Part shown: piece by piece, positions 25,292 through 34,546 of the stretch
How the letters are laid out: every line of letters begins with the position of its first letter
How positions within the stretch are numbered: the stretch's first letter is position 1
Assembly (NCBI GenBank): GCA_028716705.1
Contig: JAQUPI010000011.1
Location: 1 to 40,031, forward strand
Origin: Candidatus Omnitrophota bacterium
GTDB lineage: Bacteria; Omnitrophota; Gorgyraeia; Gygaellales; Profunditerraquicolaceae
DNA length: 40,031 bases
Direction of reading: 5' to 3'
Made by a program: the position numbers and the translations under genes
Notes under the pieces: model-generated
Seen by the model: only the letters and a program-made list of their open reading frames with translations
What the model was told of the DNA's origin: nothing
Database searches by the model: none

Positions 25292-26970
25292 CCTTTGTAT
25301 TTATTGGTAATGGGCATCCTTCTGTCGCGGCCGAACGCCTTAGGGGTTATCTTAATCCCGGGGGGAGACTGCCTGCGTTTATATTCGCTTTTGTCCACCA
25401 TATTTAAAACTTTAGCGGCGACTTCCCTGTCGAAACCCAGGGAGGCGATCATTTTCAAGTCTTTATCCTCTTCGATATAGGCCTTCAAGACCGGGTCAAG
25501 CGTCGCGTATTCAGGGAGGGAATCGGTGTCCTTCTGATCCGGCTTTAACTCCGCGGTAGGCGCTTTGATCAAAACGTTTTCCGGGATAGCCGCTCCCAGG
25601 GTATTGCGGTAAAGCGATAATTTATAAACCAGGGTTTTAGGGACATCTTTGATCACGGCAAAACCTCCGGCCATATCTCCATAAAGGGTGGCGTAACCGG
25701 TACTCATTTCGGACTTATTCCCGGTTGCCAGGACTATCCAGCCGAATTTATTTGAAAAGGCCATGAGCAGAGTGCCCCGTATGCGCGCCTGCAGATTCTC
25801 CTCAGCGATATTCTGCTTTAATCCGGAAAACTCAGAAGCGAGCCCCTTTGTATATTCTGCGAATATCCCCTCTATCGGCACATTTATGAACCTTATACGC
25901 AAATTCTCCGCCAGCTTTAAAGCGTCATTTTTGGATTCGGCGGAAGAATATTGGGAAGGCATAAAGATACCTATCGCATTGTCTTTACCTAAAGCATCAA
26001 CGGCGATAGCCGCTACCAGGCTCGAATCGATCCCGCCGCTTAACCCGATGACGACTTTTTGAAATCCGTTTTTTACTATGTAATCGTGTAAGCCCAGGAC
26101 GAGCGCCTCATAGATCTCCGCGACAGGGCCGGGAAACCTTGTCTGTCTTTTGTGTAAAGCGGGCTTCTGCTTTTCAGGCAGCTTATTTGTGATAGTAATG
26201 ACATTTTTCCCGCCCCTCTTCCTGCTCTCCGGCAGTGAAATATCCAAAACCAGTAGATCCTCCTTAAAAGCGGCCAAATTCCCGGCAATCCCGCCCCGGC
26301 TGTCTACGATCAGGCTCTGGCCGTCAAAGACCAGCTCATCCTGTCCGCCGACCAGATTATTGTAGCATACGTATATCCGGTTAGGCCTGGCCTGGGCCTT
26401 TATAATATCCTGCCTCTTTTTGATCTTTCCCGCGTAATAAGGAGAGGCATTAATGTTAAAAATTATCTTCGCGCCCAACGCAGCCTGTTTTTTTACGGGT
26501 CCGGCCTCATGCCATAAATCTTCGCATATATTTACCCCGAAAACGAATTTACCGAATGAGAAAACTAGCGGCTTGTCGCCGGATTCGAAATAACGTTTTT
26601 CGTCGAAAACGCCGTAATTGGGCAATAACATCTTATGATATATGCCCCTGGTCTTTCCTTTATAAATTACAGCCGCGGCATTGTAAATTCGTCCGCCTTT
26701 TCTGTCGACGAAACCTACTATCGCGGCGGTATCTTTTACCCGTCCGGATATCCGCCGCAATTGCTTAAGGTTGTCTTCCACGAATTTAGGCTTAAGCAAA
26801 AGGTCCTCGGGAGGATAGCCGGTTACGGAAAGTTCGGGAAAGGAAATTATATCCGCCCCAAGACCTTCCGCCATCGCGAGGTAATCGGTTATCTTTTTCG
26901 CGTTCCCCTCCAGATCACCGACCGTACAGTTGATCTGGGCGACCGCTAAACGAATTCTGCCTTTTTTCAT
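25288..26970 (-). CDS. nadE: Glutamine-dependent NAD+ synthetase
   Basis: A 560-residue two-domain enzyme completing NAD+ synthesis from deamido-NAD+, ATP and glutamine. The N-terminal nitrilase-type glutaminase (about 1-270) shows the Glu of SFPELSVTGYPPEDL, the Lys of YHKMLLPNYGVFDE and the Cys of FGVNICEDLWHE. The C-terminal synthetase has the P-loop LSGGIDSSLVAAIA and LATGNKSEMSTGY. It starts 12 bases after GAF-ANTAR2, at the end of the lrp - aminotransferase - glnA2 - ANTAR2 operon, which ties this glutamine-using enzyme to glutamine supply. Confidence 0.96.
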   Translation of the reverse strand: MKKGRIRLAVAQINCTVGDLEGNAKKITDYLAMAEGLGADIISFPELSVTGYPPEDLLLKPKFVEDNLKQLRRISGRVKDTAAIVGFVDRKGGRIYNAAAVIYKGKTRGIYHKMLLPNYGVFDEKRYFESGDKPLVFSFGKFVFGVNICEDLWHEAGPVKKQAALGAKIIFNINASPYYAGKIKKRQDIIKAQARPNRIYVCYNNLVGGQDELVFDGQSLIVDSRGGIAGNLAAFKEDLLVLDISLPESRKRGGKNVITITNKLPEKQKPALHKRQTRFPGPVAEIYEALVLGLHDYIVKNGFQKVVIGLSGGIDSSLVAAIAVDALGKDNAIGIFMPSQYSSAESKNDALKLAENLRIRFINVPIEGIFAEYTKGLASEFSGLKQNIAEENLQARIRGTLLMAFSNKFGWIVLATGNKSEMSTGYATLYGDMAGGFAVIKDVPKTLVYKLSLYRNTLGAAIPENVLIKAPTAELKPDQKDTDSLPEYATLDPVLKAYIEEDKDLKMIASLGFDREVAAKVLNMVDKSEYKRRQSPPGIKITPKAFGRDRRMPITNKYKG

Positions 26971-26982
26971 TAGCTTTGGATT

Positions 26983-27702
26983 TCAGGATTTCTTGTCTTT
27001 TATTTCCCTCGCCAGGACGATAGCTTCGGCGATTTCCCGCATGGATTTACGGGTATCCATGCTCTGCTTTTGGATGAGCCTGTAAGCCTCTGAGGGCAGG
27101 ATGTTTGCTTCTTGAGAGAGTATTTCTTTCGCCCGCTCAATAAGCTTGCGGGTATGAAGCGCTTCTTCGGCGCTGCGGGCGCGCATATCCAATTCCGCGT
27201 TTTCTATGGCTACCGCGGCCTGGTTAGCCAGCGCCGTCAAAACATCAAGTTCCGGCTTGGTGAATTTATGCTTCTTTGAAGTATAGCAGTTTAGCACGCC
27301 GATCACTCTGCCTTTTACCGCCATTGGCACGCTCGCCAAAGAACATAAACCTTCTTTTTTCGCGATATCCCGGTTAAGGTAGCGGCTGTCTTCCTTAATA
27401 TCCAGGACGCATACGGGCTTATTTTCTTTAGCGACTATCCCGGCTATACCTTCGCCTAATTTTATATTCGGTTTCTTATTGTACGCCTCGGAGATAGACT
27501 GCGTGGCCCGCACCACCAGCTCTTTTCTTTCCGGGTCAACGACCATAAGCGAGGATATCTTGGAATTCATCACTTCGGCGGTAACGCGGACGATCAAACG
27601 GAGCAGCTCTTCCATATACAGGCCGGAGGTGATCAAATTCGCTACCTTTGAGATCGCTTCGATTTGCTTCAGGTAAACCCGGTAATTATCTTTTTTCTTC
27701 AA
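26983..27702 (-). CDS. Second GAF-ANTAR antiterminator
   Basis: A 239-residue paralogue of the regulator at 11482-12195 with the same order: GAF (about 15-165; LRLIVRVTAEVMNSKISSLM, VVRATQSISEAYNKKP, VPMAVKGRVIGVLNCYTS) then ANTAR (about 175-230; HTRKLIERAKEILSQ, SEAYRLIQKQSMDTRKSMREIAEAIVLA). No ATG fits. The TTG at 27702 follows GAAAGGG by six bases and is preferred to a TTG 15 bases upstream that would contain that ribosome site. It lies 24 bases after glnA2 and before nadE. No hexaloop leader is seen here, so it would be made whenever the glnA2 operon is. Confidence 0.9.
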   Translation of the reverse strand: MKKKDNYRVYLKQIEAISKVANLITSGLYMEELLRLIVRVTAEVMNSKISSLMVVDPERKELVVRATQSISEAYNKKPNIKLGEGIAGIVAKENKPVCVLDIKEDSRYLNRDIAKKEGLCSLASVPMAVKGRVIGVLNCYTSKKHKFTKPELDVLTALANQAAVAIENAELDMRARSAEEALHTRKLIERAKEILSQEANILPSEAYRLIQKQSMDTRKSMREIAEAIVLAREIKDKKS

Positions 27703-27726
27703 GGGACACCCTTTCAACGCGAATAA

Positions 27727-29058
27727 CTATAGTATCGGTAAATATTTGTTTACTTCGTATTGCGAAACCTGGGCCTTATATTCGTCCCATTCCAATTTTT
27801 TGTTCCGGATAAAATACTCGAATACTTTATTCCCCAGGCAGTCCTTAACCAGCTTGCTCTCTTCGGCGATCTTTACCGCCTCAAAAAGATCCTCGGGCAG
27901 GGAATTTATGCAGGAGGTAGTTCTTTCTTCCCCGGTCATGTGATAAATATTGTCGTTCGCCGGCCCCGCCAATTTATACTTCTTCTCTATGCCTTCCAGG
28001 CCCGCCGCGAGCATAACCGAAAATGCCAGATAAGGATTGCAGGCCGGGTCGGGTGAACGGTATTCTATGCGCGTTGCCTTCTCTTTTCCGGGTTTATACA
28101 TAGGTACGCGTATTAAAGCCGAGCGGTTCATCTGTGCCCAGCATATATAAACAGGCGCTTCATATCCCGGGACAAGGCGCTTATAGGAATTGATCCATTG
28201 GCTTGTAATAGCCGTGATCTCGGGCGCGTGCTTTAAGAGCCCCGCGGTATAAGCCTTGCCTGTTTCCGAAAGATGGTATTTGTCTTTAATATCAAAGAAG
28301 GCGTTCCTTTGGCCTTTGAACAAAGACTGGTGGACATGCATACCGGATCCGTTTATGCCGAAGATAGGCTTAGGCATAAAAGTGGCGTATACTCCGTGAA
28401 GCCTGGCAACTTCCTTGACCACAAGCCGGTAGGTCATGACATTATCCGCCATTGTGAGGGCGTCGGTATAGCGCAAATCGATTTCATGCTGGCTTGGCGC
28501 GACTTCATGATGGCTGTATTCGACCTTGATCCCTAACGCCTGCATGGTCAATATGGTGTCGCGCCGCAGGTCCTGGGCTACATCCAAAGGGACCAGGTCA
28601 AAATACCCTCCCTGGTCCAAAGGCTGGGGGGCCGTGGGATTAGAAAAATAAAAATATTCCAGCTCCGGGCCGACGTAGTATGTAAATCCTTTCTTGGCGG
28701 CCCTGGCCAAATTTCTTTTTAAAACAAAACGCGGATCGCCTTCGAAGGGTTTTCCTGTCGGTTCATAAATATCGCAGAACATCCTGGCCACGCCGTGCTC
28801 TTCCCCCGAACGCCAAGGCAAAATCGCGAAAGTATCCGGGTCTGGCCTGGCGATCATGTCCGATTCTTCGATCCTTGCGAAGCCCTCAATGGAGGAACCG
28901 TCAAAACCCATACCCTCTTCGATCGCGCCTTCAAGCTCATCGGGCGTGATGGCAAAACCCTTCAAAAATCCCAGGACATCGGTAAACCAGAGCCTGATGA
29001 ATTTTATTTTATGCTCCTTTACCGCCTTCAGGATATCCGCCTTTGTCTTTTTTGCCAT
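27727..29058 (-). CDS. Glutamine synthetase type I, second copy
   Basis: A 443-residue GSI, shorter than the first copy (503) and close to the Gram-positive/archaeal GSI-alpha length. It has GFDGSSIEGF, EYSHHEVAPSQHEID, the ATP-site GSGMHVHQSLF, and NRSALIRVP. The loop equivalent to the adenylylation site reads NIYHMTGEE, as in non-adenylylated GSI-alpha enzymes. GGAGG precedes the ATG. It is followed by GAF-ANTAR2, and the operon begins with an Lrp-type regulator and an aminotransferase. The two synthetases probably serve different nitrogen states. Confidence 0.96.
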   Translation of the reverse strand: MAKKTKADILKAVKEHKIKFIRLWFTDVLGFLKGFAITPDELEGAIEEGMGFDGSSIEGFARIEESDMIARPDPDTFAILPWRSGEEHGVARMFCDIYEPTGKPFEGDPRFVLKRNLARAAKKGFTYYVGPELEYFYFSNPTAPQPLDQGGYFDLVPLDVAQDLRRDTILTMQALGIKVEYSHHEVAPSQHEIDLRYTDALTMADNVMTYRLVVKEVARLHGVYATFMPKPIFGINGSGMHVHQSLFKGQRNAFFDIKDKYHLSETGKAYTAGLLKHAPEITAITSQWINSYKRLVPGYEAPVYICWAQMNRSALIRVPMYKPGKEKATRIEYRSPDPACNPYLAFSVMLAAGLEGIEKKYKLAGPANDNIYHMTGEERTTSCINSLPEDLFEAVKIAEESKLVKDCLGNKVFEYFIRNKKLEWDEYKAQVSQYEVNKYLPIL

Positions 29059-29082
29059 TGATCCTCCTTATTTATAAGCCGA

Positions 29083-30240
29083 CTACCGGCCCTTTTTTAA
29101 GAATACAGCGATCCTATTTAAGGCCTCTTTCAGGTTATCAAAACTTGAGGCGTAAGATATGCGCACATAATCTTTGTAAGACCCGCCGAATGCCGTACCC
29201 GGGACTACAGCGACTTTCTGCTCTTTTAACAGCCTTTTGGCAAACTCCAAAGAATCGAAACCGGTCTTTTTGACCGAGGCGAACGCGTAGAAAGCCCCCT
29301 GGGGATTGGCGCATTCGAGGCCCAGTTTATTCAATCCGCCGATCATGAATTCCCTGCGCCTTTTATATTCGCGTTTCATTTCCTCAACCGAGGCGCGGCC
29401 TCCGGCGAGGGCTTCACAGGCAGCCATTTGGGAAGTTATGGAAACGCACATAATGGTGTACTGGTGTATCTTGGTCATAGCCGAGATGATCTCTTTTGGG
29501 CCGCAGGCATAGCCTACTCTCCATCCTGTCATGGCGTAACTTTTGGAAAAACCGTTAAGGTAAACAGTGTTTTCCCTTGCCCCGGGAAGGGAAGGAAAAG
29601 GAGTATGGGCGAAATCGTATGTCAAGTCTTCATATATCTCGTCTGAAACACAAAGCAATTTATGCTTTAATACGACCTTGTTTAATTCGCTCAATTCCCT
29701 TCTTGTGTAGGAAACTCCCGTAGGGTTTGTGGGGTAATTCAAAATCAAGGCTTTTGTCTTTTTATCGATATGCTTTTCCAGCGCTTTAGGCGTAAGCTTA
29801 AAGGAATCCTTCTTTGTGTCGATGTATACCGGCTCACCGCCTGCCAATTCCGTCAACGCGCCGTAAGAAACATAATTTGGTGAAGGGATCAATATTTTAT
29901 CCTGCGGTTCTATGATCGAACGCAGGACCAGGTCAAAGGCTTCGCTCACCCCAACGGTAATCAGGATCTCGTCTTCGGGAGAATACTCCAGTCCGTGCCT
30001 GTTCTTTAAATAATGGCTTATGCTTAACCTTAATTTATAAAGCCCCTTATTCGATGTGTAAGAGGTGAACCCCTCTTCTAAGGAGTATATACCGGCTTCC
30101 CGTATTTGCCAGGGGGTGACAAAATCCGGCTCTCCTACACCCAGGGAAATGACCTCTTTCATACCGAGGACTAAATCGAAGAAGGCCCTGATGCCGGATG
30201 GTTGCATATTTTGGACTTTGGCGGAAATTATATTTCTCAT
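29083..30240 (-). CDS. Class I/II aminotransferase (aspartate aminotransferase-like)
   Basis: A 385-residue PLP enzyme of fold type I. The family motifs are SLGVGEPDFVTPWQI, the substrate-binding LNYPTNPTGV, SDEIYEDLTYD and the PLP-lysine segment NGFSKSYAMTGWRVGY. It fits the aspartate/aromatic aminotransferase I-gamma group; the exact amino acid cannot be told. The lrp stop is two bases before ATG 30240; a TTG two codons upstream overlaps that stop and is an alternative. Between an Lrp-type regulator and glnA2 it fits amino-group transfer to and from glutamate. Confidence 0.93.
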   Translation of the reverse strand: MRNIISAKVQNMQPSGIRAFFDLVLGMKEVISLGVGEPDFVTPWQIREAGIYSLEEGFTSYTSNKGLYKLRLSISHYLKNRHGLEYSPEDEILITVGVSEAFDLVLRSIIEPQDKILIPSPNYVSYGALTELAGGEPVYIDTKKDSFKLTPKALEKHIDKKTKALILNYPTNPTGVSYTRRELSELNKVVLKHKLLCVSDEIYEDLTYDFAHTPFPSLPGARENTVYLNGFSKSYAMTGWRVGYACGPKEIISAMTKIHQYTIMCVSITSQMAACEALAGGRASVEEMKREYKRRREFMIGGLNKLGLECANPQGAFYAFASVKKTGFDSLEFAKRLLKEQKVAVVPGTAFGGSYKDYVRISYASSFDNLKEALNRIAVFLKKGR

Positions 30241-30242
30241 GC

Positions 30243-30728
30243 TCAATATGAAATAGCTACCCTCTTATTTTCTTCTTTATGCCTGAGGATCACACCGTCT
30301 TCTTTATATTTTTTCAGCAGAAAATGCGTGCTGGTGCCCCTGACATTCTCCAGGGGGGAAAGTTTCTCAGCCACAAACCTGGAAACCGTATGTAAATCTT
30401 TGCCTTCAACGATCAACAATAGATCGTAAGTTCCGGATATAAGATAACAGCTGGTGACTTCCGGGAACGAATATATCCGTTCAGCAACCTTATCGAACCC
30501 CACGTCCTTCTGCGGCATGATATTTACCTCTATCAAGGCCCTGACCTCGCTTTTCGTGTTTTTTACCAATTCCCGGTTTATAACCGTCTTATACCTCAGG
30601 ATTACGCCTTCTTTTTCATATTTCTTGATGGTATCTTTTACATTTTGCGTTTTTTTCTTGAGCATCCTGGCAATATCGTCGGCGGTCGCGCGCGCGTCCT
30701 TTTCCAAAATCTCCAATATCTCATCCAT
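30243..30728 (-). CDS. Lrp/AsnC family transcriptional regulator
   Basis: A 161-residue regulator with an N-terminal winged helix-turn-helix (about 1-60; EILEKDARATADDIARMLK, VILRYKTVINREL) and a C-terminal RAM ligand-binding domain (about 68-145; RALIEVNIMPQKDVGFDKVA, CYLISGTYDLLLIVEGKD). It heads an operon with aminotransferase, glnA2, GAF-ANTAR2 and nadE, so an amino acid, perhaps glutamine, is a plausible effector. A strong sigma-70 promoter lies 62 bases upstream. Confidence 0.93.
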   Translation of the reverse strand: MDEILEILEKDARATADDIARMLKKKTQNVKDTIKKYEKEGVILRYKTVINRELVKNTKSEVRALIEVNIMPQKDVGFDKVAERIYSFPEVTSCYLISGTYDLLLIVEGKDLHTVSRFVAEKLSPLENVRGTSTHFLLKKYKEDGVILRHKEENKRVAISY

Positions 30729-30789
30729 CTTAACCTCCCTGAAGATAGGATTATTTAGGTTTTAACGATAAGGGGTTGAATTTATTTGA

Positions 30790-30818
30790 ATTATATCACT
30801 TTAAAAAAGAGGGGTCAA
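30790..30818 (-). promoter_or_regulatory. Sigma-70 promoter of the lrp-glnA2 operon
   Basis: Minus strand TTGACC (30813-30818), 17 bases, TATAAT (30790-30795). The leader to the lrp ATG contains no terminator or hexaloop hairpin. Confidence 0.85.
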
Positions 30819-30834
30819 GGAGAGTTTAGGGCGC

Positions 30835-31791
30835 TTATTGGTTCAGCCTGCGGGAGATTTCGTAGAGCAAACTTTCCGCTGTGGAGGGTTTTGGGATCAA
30901 AAATAACCTGGCCGAGGCGGTAACGGAAAATGTATTTTCAGATGCCTTGGAAATTTCTATTTTAACCAGCGCTTTTCTCACAATTCCCCTTATGAATCCA
31001 TTCGCCTGGTTTGCTTCGGTAACTTTGCCCAGCTCTTTTATGGCTTCCAGGCTGGCCGTGTAAGCTTTTATATATGTAGTATCAAAATCCGCTTTGGCGC
31101 TGTCTTTGCTCACGAATATGCCGGCTACTCCTGCCGGAAGCACGGCAACCCCTGCCGCGGCCGCGATACCGTAAACTTTCGCGCCCTTGATAGCGGCCTG
31201 TTTTAAAGGTTCAGCCAAAACCAGGGCCGCCAATTGCAATCCGCCGGGTATATCCTTGTAAGCCTTGCTGGTATTGATATCATAAACCTTGACTACCGGT
31301 TTTTCTCCGGAGGAAAAGTCCTTATGTATTAGCTTGCCTATTTTTAATTTAAGCAGGCCTATTCGCGCGGGTTCCCCGTTTCCTGTTTTTTTCCGGGGTT
31401 TTGCGTCTTTTTGGAAGAATTTTAAGGAATCCACGCTTATCTGTCCTTCTTTGTTCTTCGTGACTAAGAGTTCCTTCAGATCTACATATAAATACGGAAG
31501 GTGCAATCTCCTTTTAAATAAAGCGGAGCGGTCATATTCAAGTTCTATATTAGGGATATCTGCGAGGATTTCTCCGGAGGGGAAACCGGCGGGATTGTAA
31601 ACCTTAAGGCCTTTTGCAAGAATGCTGCTGCTTAAGAAATTGATGGAAAAAGTTCGTATATGTACGGGGGCTCCGGTTAGCTGAGTTAATCCGGCCGTGA
31701 CTATAGTCTTTATCACCGCATCCTTGAGCAGGAGCAAAAGAAGGAGTGTTATTAAAAGCGCGGTGATCAATTTTCTTTTCTTGAATTTCAT
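30835..31791 (-). CDS. AsmA-like inner-membrane-anchored protein
   Basis: A 318-residue protein with one N-terminal membrane helix (about 8-28) and a periplasmic part resembling the AsmA/DUF748 family (TGAPVHIRTFSINFLSSSIL, GLKVYNPAGFPSGEILADIP). The middle (about 205-235) has a Gly/Ala-rich hydrophobic stretch, GIAAAAGVAVLPAGVAGIFV, and the end is a short beta/alpha domain. AsmA-like proteins are linked with envelope lipid or outer-membrane homeostasis. Its ATG overlaps the PilZ gene stop (ATGA), so the two are cotranscribed. The specific role is unknown. Confidence 0.7.
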   Translation of the reverse strand: MKFKKRKLITALLITLLLLLLLKDAVIKTIVTAGLTQLTGAPVHIRTFSINFLSSSILAKGLKVYNPAGFPSGEILADIPNIELEYDRSALFKRRLHLPYLYVDLKELLVTKNKEGQISVDSLKFFQKDAKPRKKTGNGEPARIGLLKLKIGKLIHKDFSSGEKPVVKVYDINTSKAYKDIPGGLQLAALVLAEPLKQAAIKGAKVYGIAAAAGVAVLPAGVAGIFVSKDSAKADFDTTYIKAYTASLEAIKELGKVTEANQANGFIRGIVRKALVKIEISKASENTFSVTASARLFLIPKPSTAESLLYEISRRLNQ

Positions 31792-32129
31792 TTTTTTTCA
31801 TTGTGCGAGTCGTGTAACCGTAAAGCCCTGGCGATTCCCATGAAATCTACCTTATCAAACTGCACTCCCGCCAAAAACAAGGTCGGCTCCATAGCTTTTA
31901 GCCAGATCACTTTGGCATCGGCTTCCAGAGGCGGATTCCCATCCGGTATAAAAAGTTTTATCTTTAAAGACGTTTGCGGCAGCAGGTATTTCGCGGTTAC
32001 AACCATTCCTCCGCCCCCTGCGCTGATGTTCAATATCTTGCCTTTGCCTTCAACCTTCTGATCGTCCATGGTGTAAAATTCCACGGGAAATTCAAGATTG
32101 AACCGCTGAAATACTCTACGTTCTTGCAT
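31788..32129 (-). CDS. PilZ domain protein
   Basis: A 113-residue single PilZ domain, a cyclic-di-GMP receptor. The binding motifs are complete: RxxxR at Arg5-Arg9 (RRVFQR) and N-x-S-x-x-G at Asn34-Gly39 (NISAGG). The barrel continues through AKVIWLKAMEPTLFLAGVQF. It is first in a two-gene unit with the AsmA-like gene, behind a strong promoter. This suggests c-di-GMP input to envelope or surface behaviour. Confidence 0.9.
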   Translation of the reverse strand: MQERRVFQRFNLEFPVEFYTMDDQKVEGKGKILNISAGGGGMVVTAKYLLPQTSLKIKLFIPDGNPPLEADAKVIWLKAMEPTLFLAGVQFDKVDFMGIARALRLHDSHNEKK

Positions 32130-32152
32130 GTGGATTAGCCCTTTTGGTCTTA

Positions 32153-32181
32153 ATTATAGTATATAATATATCAAAGGTCAA
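32153..32181 (-). promoter_or_regulatory. Sigma-70 promoter of the PilZ gene
   Basis: Minus strand TTGACC (32176-32181), 17 bases, TATAAT (32153-32158), 24 bases before the ATG. Confidence 0.85.
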
Positions 32182-32214
32182 AAGAATTATCCCTGTCCAT
32201 TCAATGGCTTATCT

Positions 32215-33825
32215 TTACTGCAAACCCTCTATCACTGCCTGGGCGACATTGGTGAGGTGATCGCCTATTTTTTCCAGGTTACTGATCGTATCCAAAAAGA
32301 TCACCCCTGAAAGGACATTACATTGCCCCTGCTGCAGGCGTTTAACATGGTTTTCTTTTAATCTGTCCCTCAAGGTGTTTATTTGGCATTCCTGCTCTAA
32401 AACCATCTTCGCCTCATCTGTGTTTTTTCTTTCCAGGGCATTAACAGCGCAGTCGATCATCCGGTTTATATCTTCGTACATCTTCTGCAATTCTTCTGTA
32501 GCCATCTTGGAAAAGGGAAGCTTGCTGTCAATTTGCTGCTCAGCCAGGTCCCTTAAGTTCTCGGCGTGATCCCCTATTCTTTCCACATCATTGATCGCGT
32601 GGATAAGGGGGGGTATCTTTTTAGATTCTTCCAAGCTTAACTCGTGCTGCATTAATTCCACAAGATAATTAGTGATCGCCTCTCTTAAAGAATCCACCGC
32701 CTCTTCCCCCCTGGTTATCCTTTCCAAAGACTTCGCGTCGTTTTTAATGAAGCTGTTCACGGCTGTACCTACCATTCTTTGAGTCAAGCCCAAGGTCCTT
32801 ACCGTCTCCTTGATCGCCGCCTCTACGGCAATAGAAGGAGTGTTCAGTAAATGGCGCTCCAGATATTTAGGCATAGATTCGATCTCTTCCTCCTCTTCAC
32901 CCTTGACTATCTTGGTAAGCAAACCGGCATATCCGCGAATAAACGGCAGGAAAATAAGCGTATTTATTATCTTGAACAAGGTATTGGCGTTAGCGATCTG
33001 CCGGGGAAGGTCGCCGGATGTGTGGACGACCAGATTCTGGAAAAAACCCAGGAAAGGAAGAAAGATAACCACTCCGATAATATTAAACATGATGTGGCCA
33101 ACTGCCGCCCGCCTTGCGGAAATATTAGTGCCAAGGGAGGCTAATAATGCCGTAACGCAGGTTCCTATATCGCAACCCAAGACCAAAAGTATAGCCGCAC
33201 GCAGGTCTAATAAATTCACCATGGCTAAGCCTATAACCATACCCGTAGTAACAGAACTGCTCTGGAATATCGCAGTGACAACCATGCCGGTCAATATCGC
33301 TAGAAAGGGGTTCTTGCTGAAAGTAACGAACGCGTTATTAAACCAGGAGTATTGGCCTAAGGGCTTAACTACGTTGGTCAATATATTCAAACCCAAAAAA
33401 AGGATGCCAAATCCCATCAGGAACTCGCCCACATATTTTTGGCTTTTCCTCTTGGCAAGAAATATAGTCAGCATACCGATACCAATGATCGGAAGCGCGT
33501 AATCCGTAAGCCTGAAAGCGATCAACTGGCCGGTGACAGTGGTACCGATATTGGCGCCGAATATAACCCCCAGCGCCTGCACCAGCGTCATCAGGCCGGC
33601 ATTTACAAAACCTACCACCATCACGGTGGTAGCGGAAGAAGATTGAATTATGCTTGTTATGCCCGCGCCGACCACTACCCCTCTTTTCGGACCGCCGGTC
33701 AGGCTGTGGAGGATCTTGCGCATCCTTCCGCCGAACGCTTTATGAAGCCCTTCGCTCATCTGCCATATGCCGTAAATAAATAATCCTAAACCGCCTAAAA
33801 CTCCGAAAATGATCTCCTTAATCAT
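32215..33825 (-). CDS. Na+/phosphate cotransporter with PhoU-like domain
   Basis: A 536-residue protein of the NptA/PNaS family. Two inverted Na/Pi repeats carry the QSSS signatures: SIIQSSSATTVMVVGFVNAG (about 58-77) and IFQSSSVTTGMVIG (about 188-201). A C-terminal PhoU-like helical domain (about 340-536) contains INDVERIGDHAENLRDL and ISNLEKIGDHLTNVAQ. It imports phosphate with sodium or takes part in phosphate export/sensing. It is last in the minus-strand run from mnmG; a 43-base gap separates it from the DUF2490-like gene. Confidence 0.93.
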   Translation of the reverse strand: MIKEIIFGVLGGLGLFIYGIWQMSEGLHKAFGGRMRKILHSLTGGPKRGVVVGAGITSIIQSSSATTVMVVGFVNAGLMTLVQALGVIFGANIGTTVTGQLIAFRLTDYALPIIGIGMLTIFLAKRKSQKYVGEFLMGFGILFLGLNILTNVVKPLGQYSWFNNAFVTFSKNPFLAILTGMVVTAIFQSSSVTTGMVIGLAMVNLLDLRAAILLVLGCDIGTCVTALLASLGTNISARRAAVGHIMFNIIGVVIFLPFLGFFQNLVVHTSGDLPRQIANANTLFKIINTLIFLPFIRGYAGLLTKIVKGEEEEEIESMPKYLERHLLNTPSIAVEAAIKETVRTLGLTQRMVGTAVNSFIKNDAKSLERITRGEEAVDSLREAITNYLVELMQHELSLEESKKIPPLIHAINDVERIGDHAENLRDLAEQQIDSKLPFSKMATEELQKMYEDINRMIDCAVNALERKNTDEAKMVLEQECQINTLRDRLKENHVKRLQQGQCNVLSGVIFLDTISNLEKIGDHLTNVAQAVIEGLQ

Positions 33826-33868
33826 GTTCTTCTCCTTCTACAGATCTTAAACGGCTCATATGATAATG

Positions 33869-34546
33869 TTAAAATACTAATTTCAATTTGGCCCCAAAAA
33901 CATTTATAAAGGGCCAGTTTGTGGTAGTCTTTCCGACGGTACGGGTATGCTGCAACAGATAATAAAATTCCCCTTTAATGTTTTTAGCGGCCGTAAACCC
34001 GGCTCCCGAATAAAAACGGTTATTATTAAATGCTGTCCCCCTGAAGGCTATAAAAAGTTCGTCGGAAAGATACGGCCTGATCTTGAACCTGGTAAACTCC
34101 CATGGGAACCTCGCCGCAATGGTATTACGGTAACGCCAAAAATCAGTTTGATAATCGAAATGCCTGTACTCAACGCGGTTACGGTCGCTGAAACTAAAAC
34201 CCAGCATATCCCATTTAAAAACCGCGTTTACGCACGGCTCATTTTCTATCCTGAATTTTCCCTTCCGCCTTTCATATATGTGCCGGTAATTAAGGCTTAA
34301 ATCGAAGTTTTTATTGAACGCATAAAAGAATCCGACGTCATAATGATGGTAATAAAGCTGGTTGGCGTTGTCTGCGTAGCGGAATTCCTCCTCCGCGGTT
34401 ACCTTTGCTTTTTCGCTTATTTGCTTCTCCTGGCTGTTAGAATTCCAGATCTGGAAATCCCCGTTATCATAAGCGAAAGCCTCTCTGCTTACGGCTATTA
34501 AAAAGAACGCAAATAATATTATTTTTGGTTTGATACCGCTAATCAC
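33869..34546 (-). CDS. DUF2490-like outer-membrane protein
   Basis: A 225-residue exported protein with a signal peptide (cleavage near AFA-YDN) and a beta-barrel pattern: FQIWNSNSQEKQISEKAKVT, YYHHYDVGFFYAFNKNFDLS, NRVEYRHFDYQTDFWRYRN and a Phe-ended C-terminus (AKLKLVF). This matches the DUF2490 group of outer-membrane proteins of unknown function. Its start overlaps the greA stop by eight bases and precedes the phosphate transporter, so a link with phosphate passage is possible only by position. Confidence 0.78.
   Translation of the reverse strand: MISGIKPKIILFAFFLIAVSREAFAYDNGDFQIWNSNSQEKQISEKAKVTAEEEFRYADNANQLYYHHYDVGFFYAFNKNFDLSLNYRHIYERRKGKFRIENEPCVNAVFKWDMLGFSFSDRNRVEYRHFDYQTDFWRYRNTIAARFPWEFTRFKIRPYLSDELFIAFRGTAFNNNRFYSGAGFTAAKNIKGEFYYLLQHTRTVGKTTTNWPFINVFGAKLKLVF

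Noticed and set aside
29059-29082. ANTAR attenuator before glnA2
   Set aside because: The gap is only 24 bases and holds just a ribosome site; the operon leader before lrp also lacks a terminator.
32810-33502. A 230-codon plus-strand open frame opposite the phosphate transporter
   Set aside because: It lies wholly within a well-supported gene on the other strand and has no recognisable domain.
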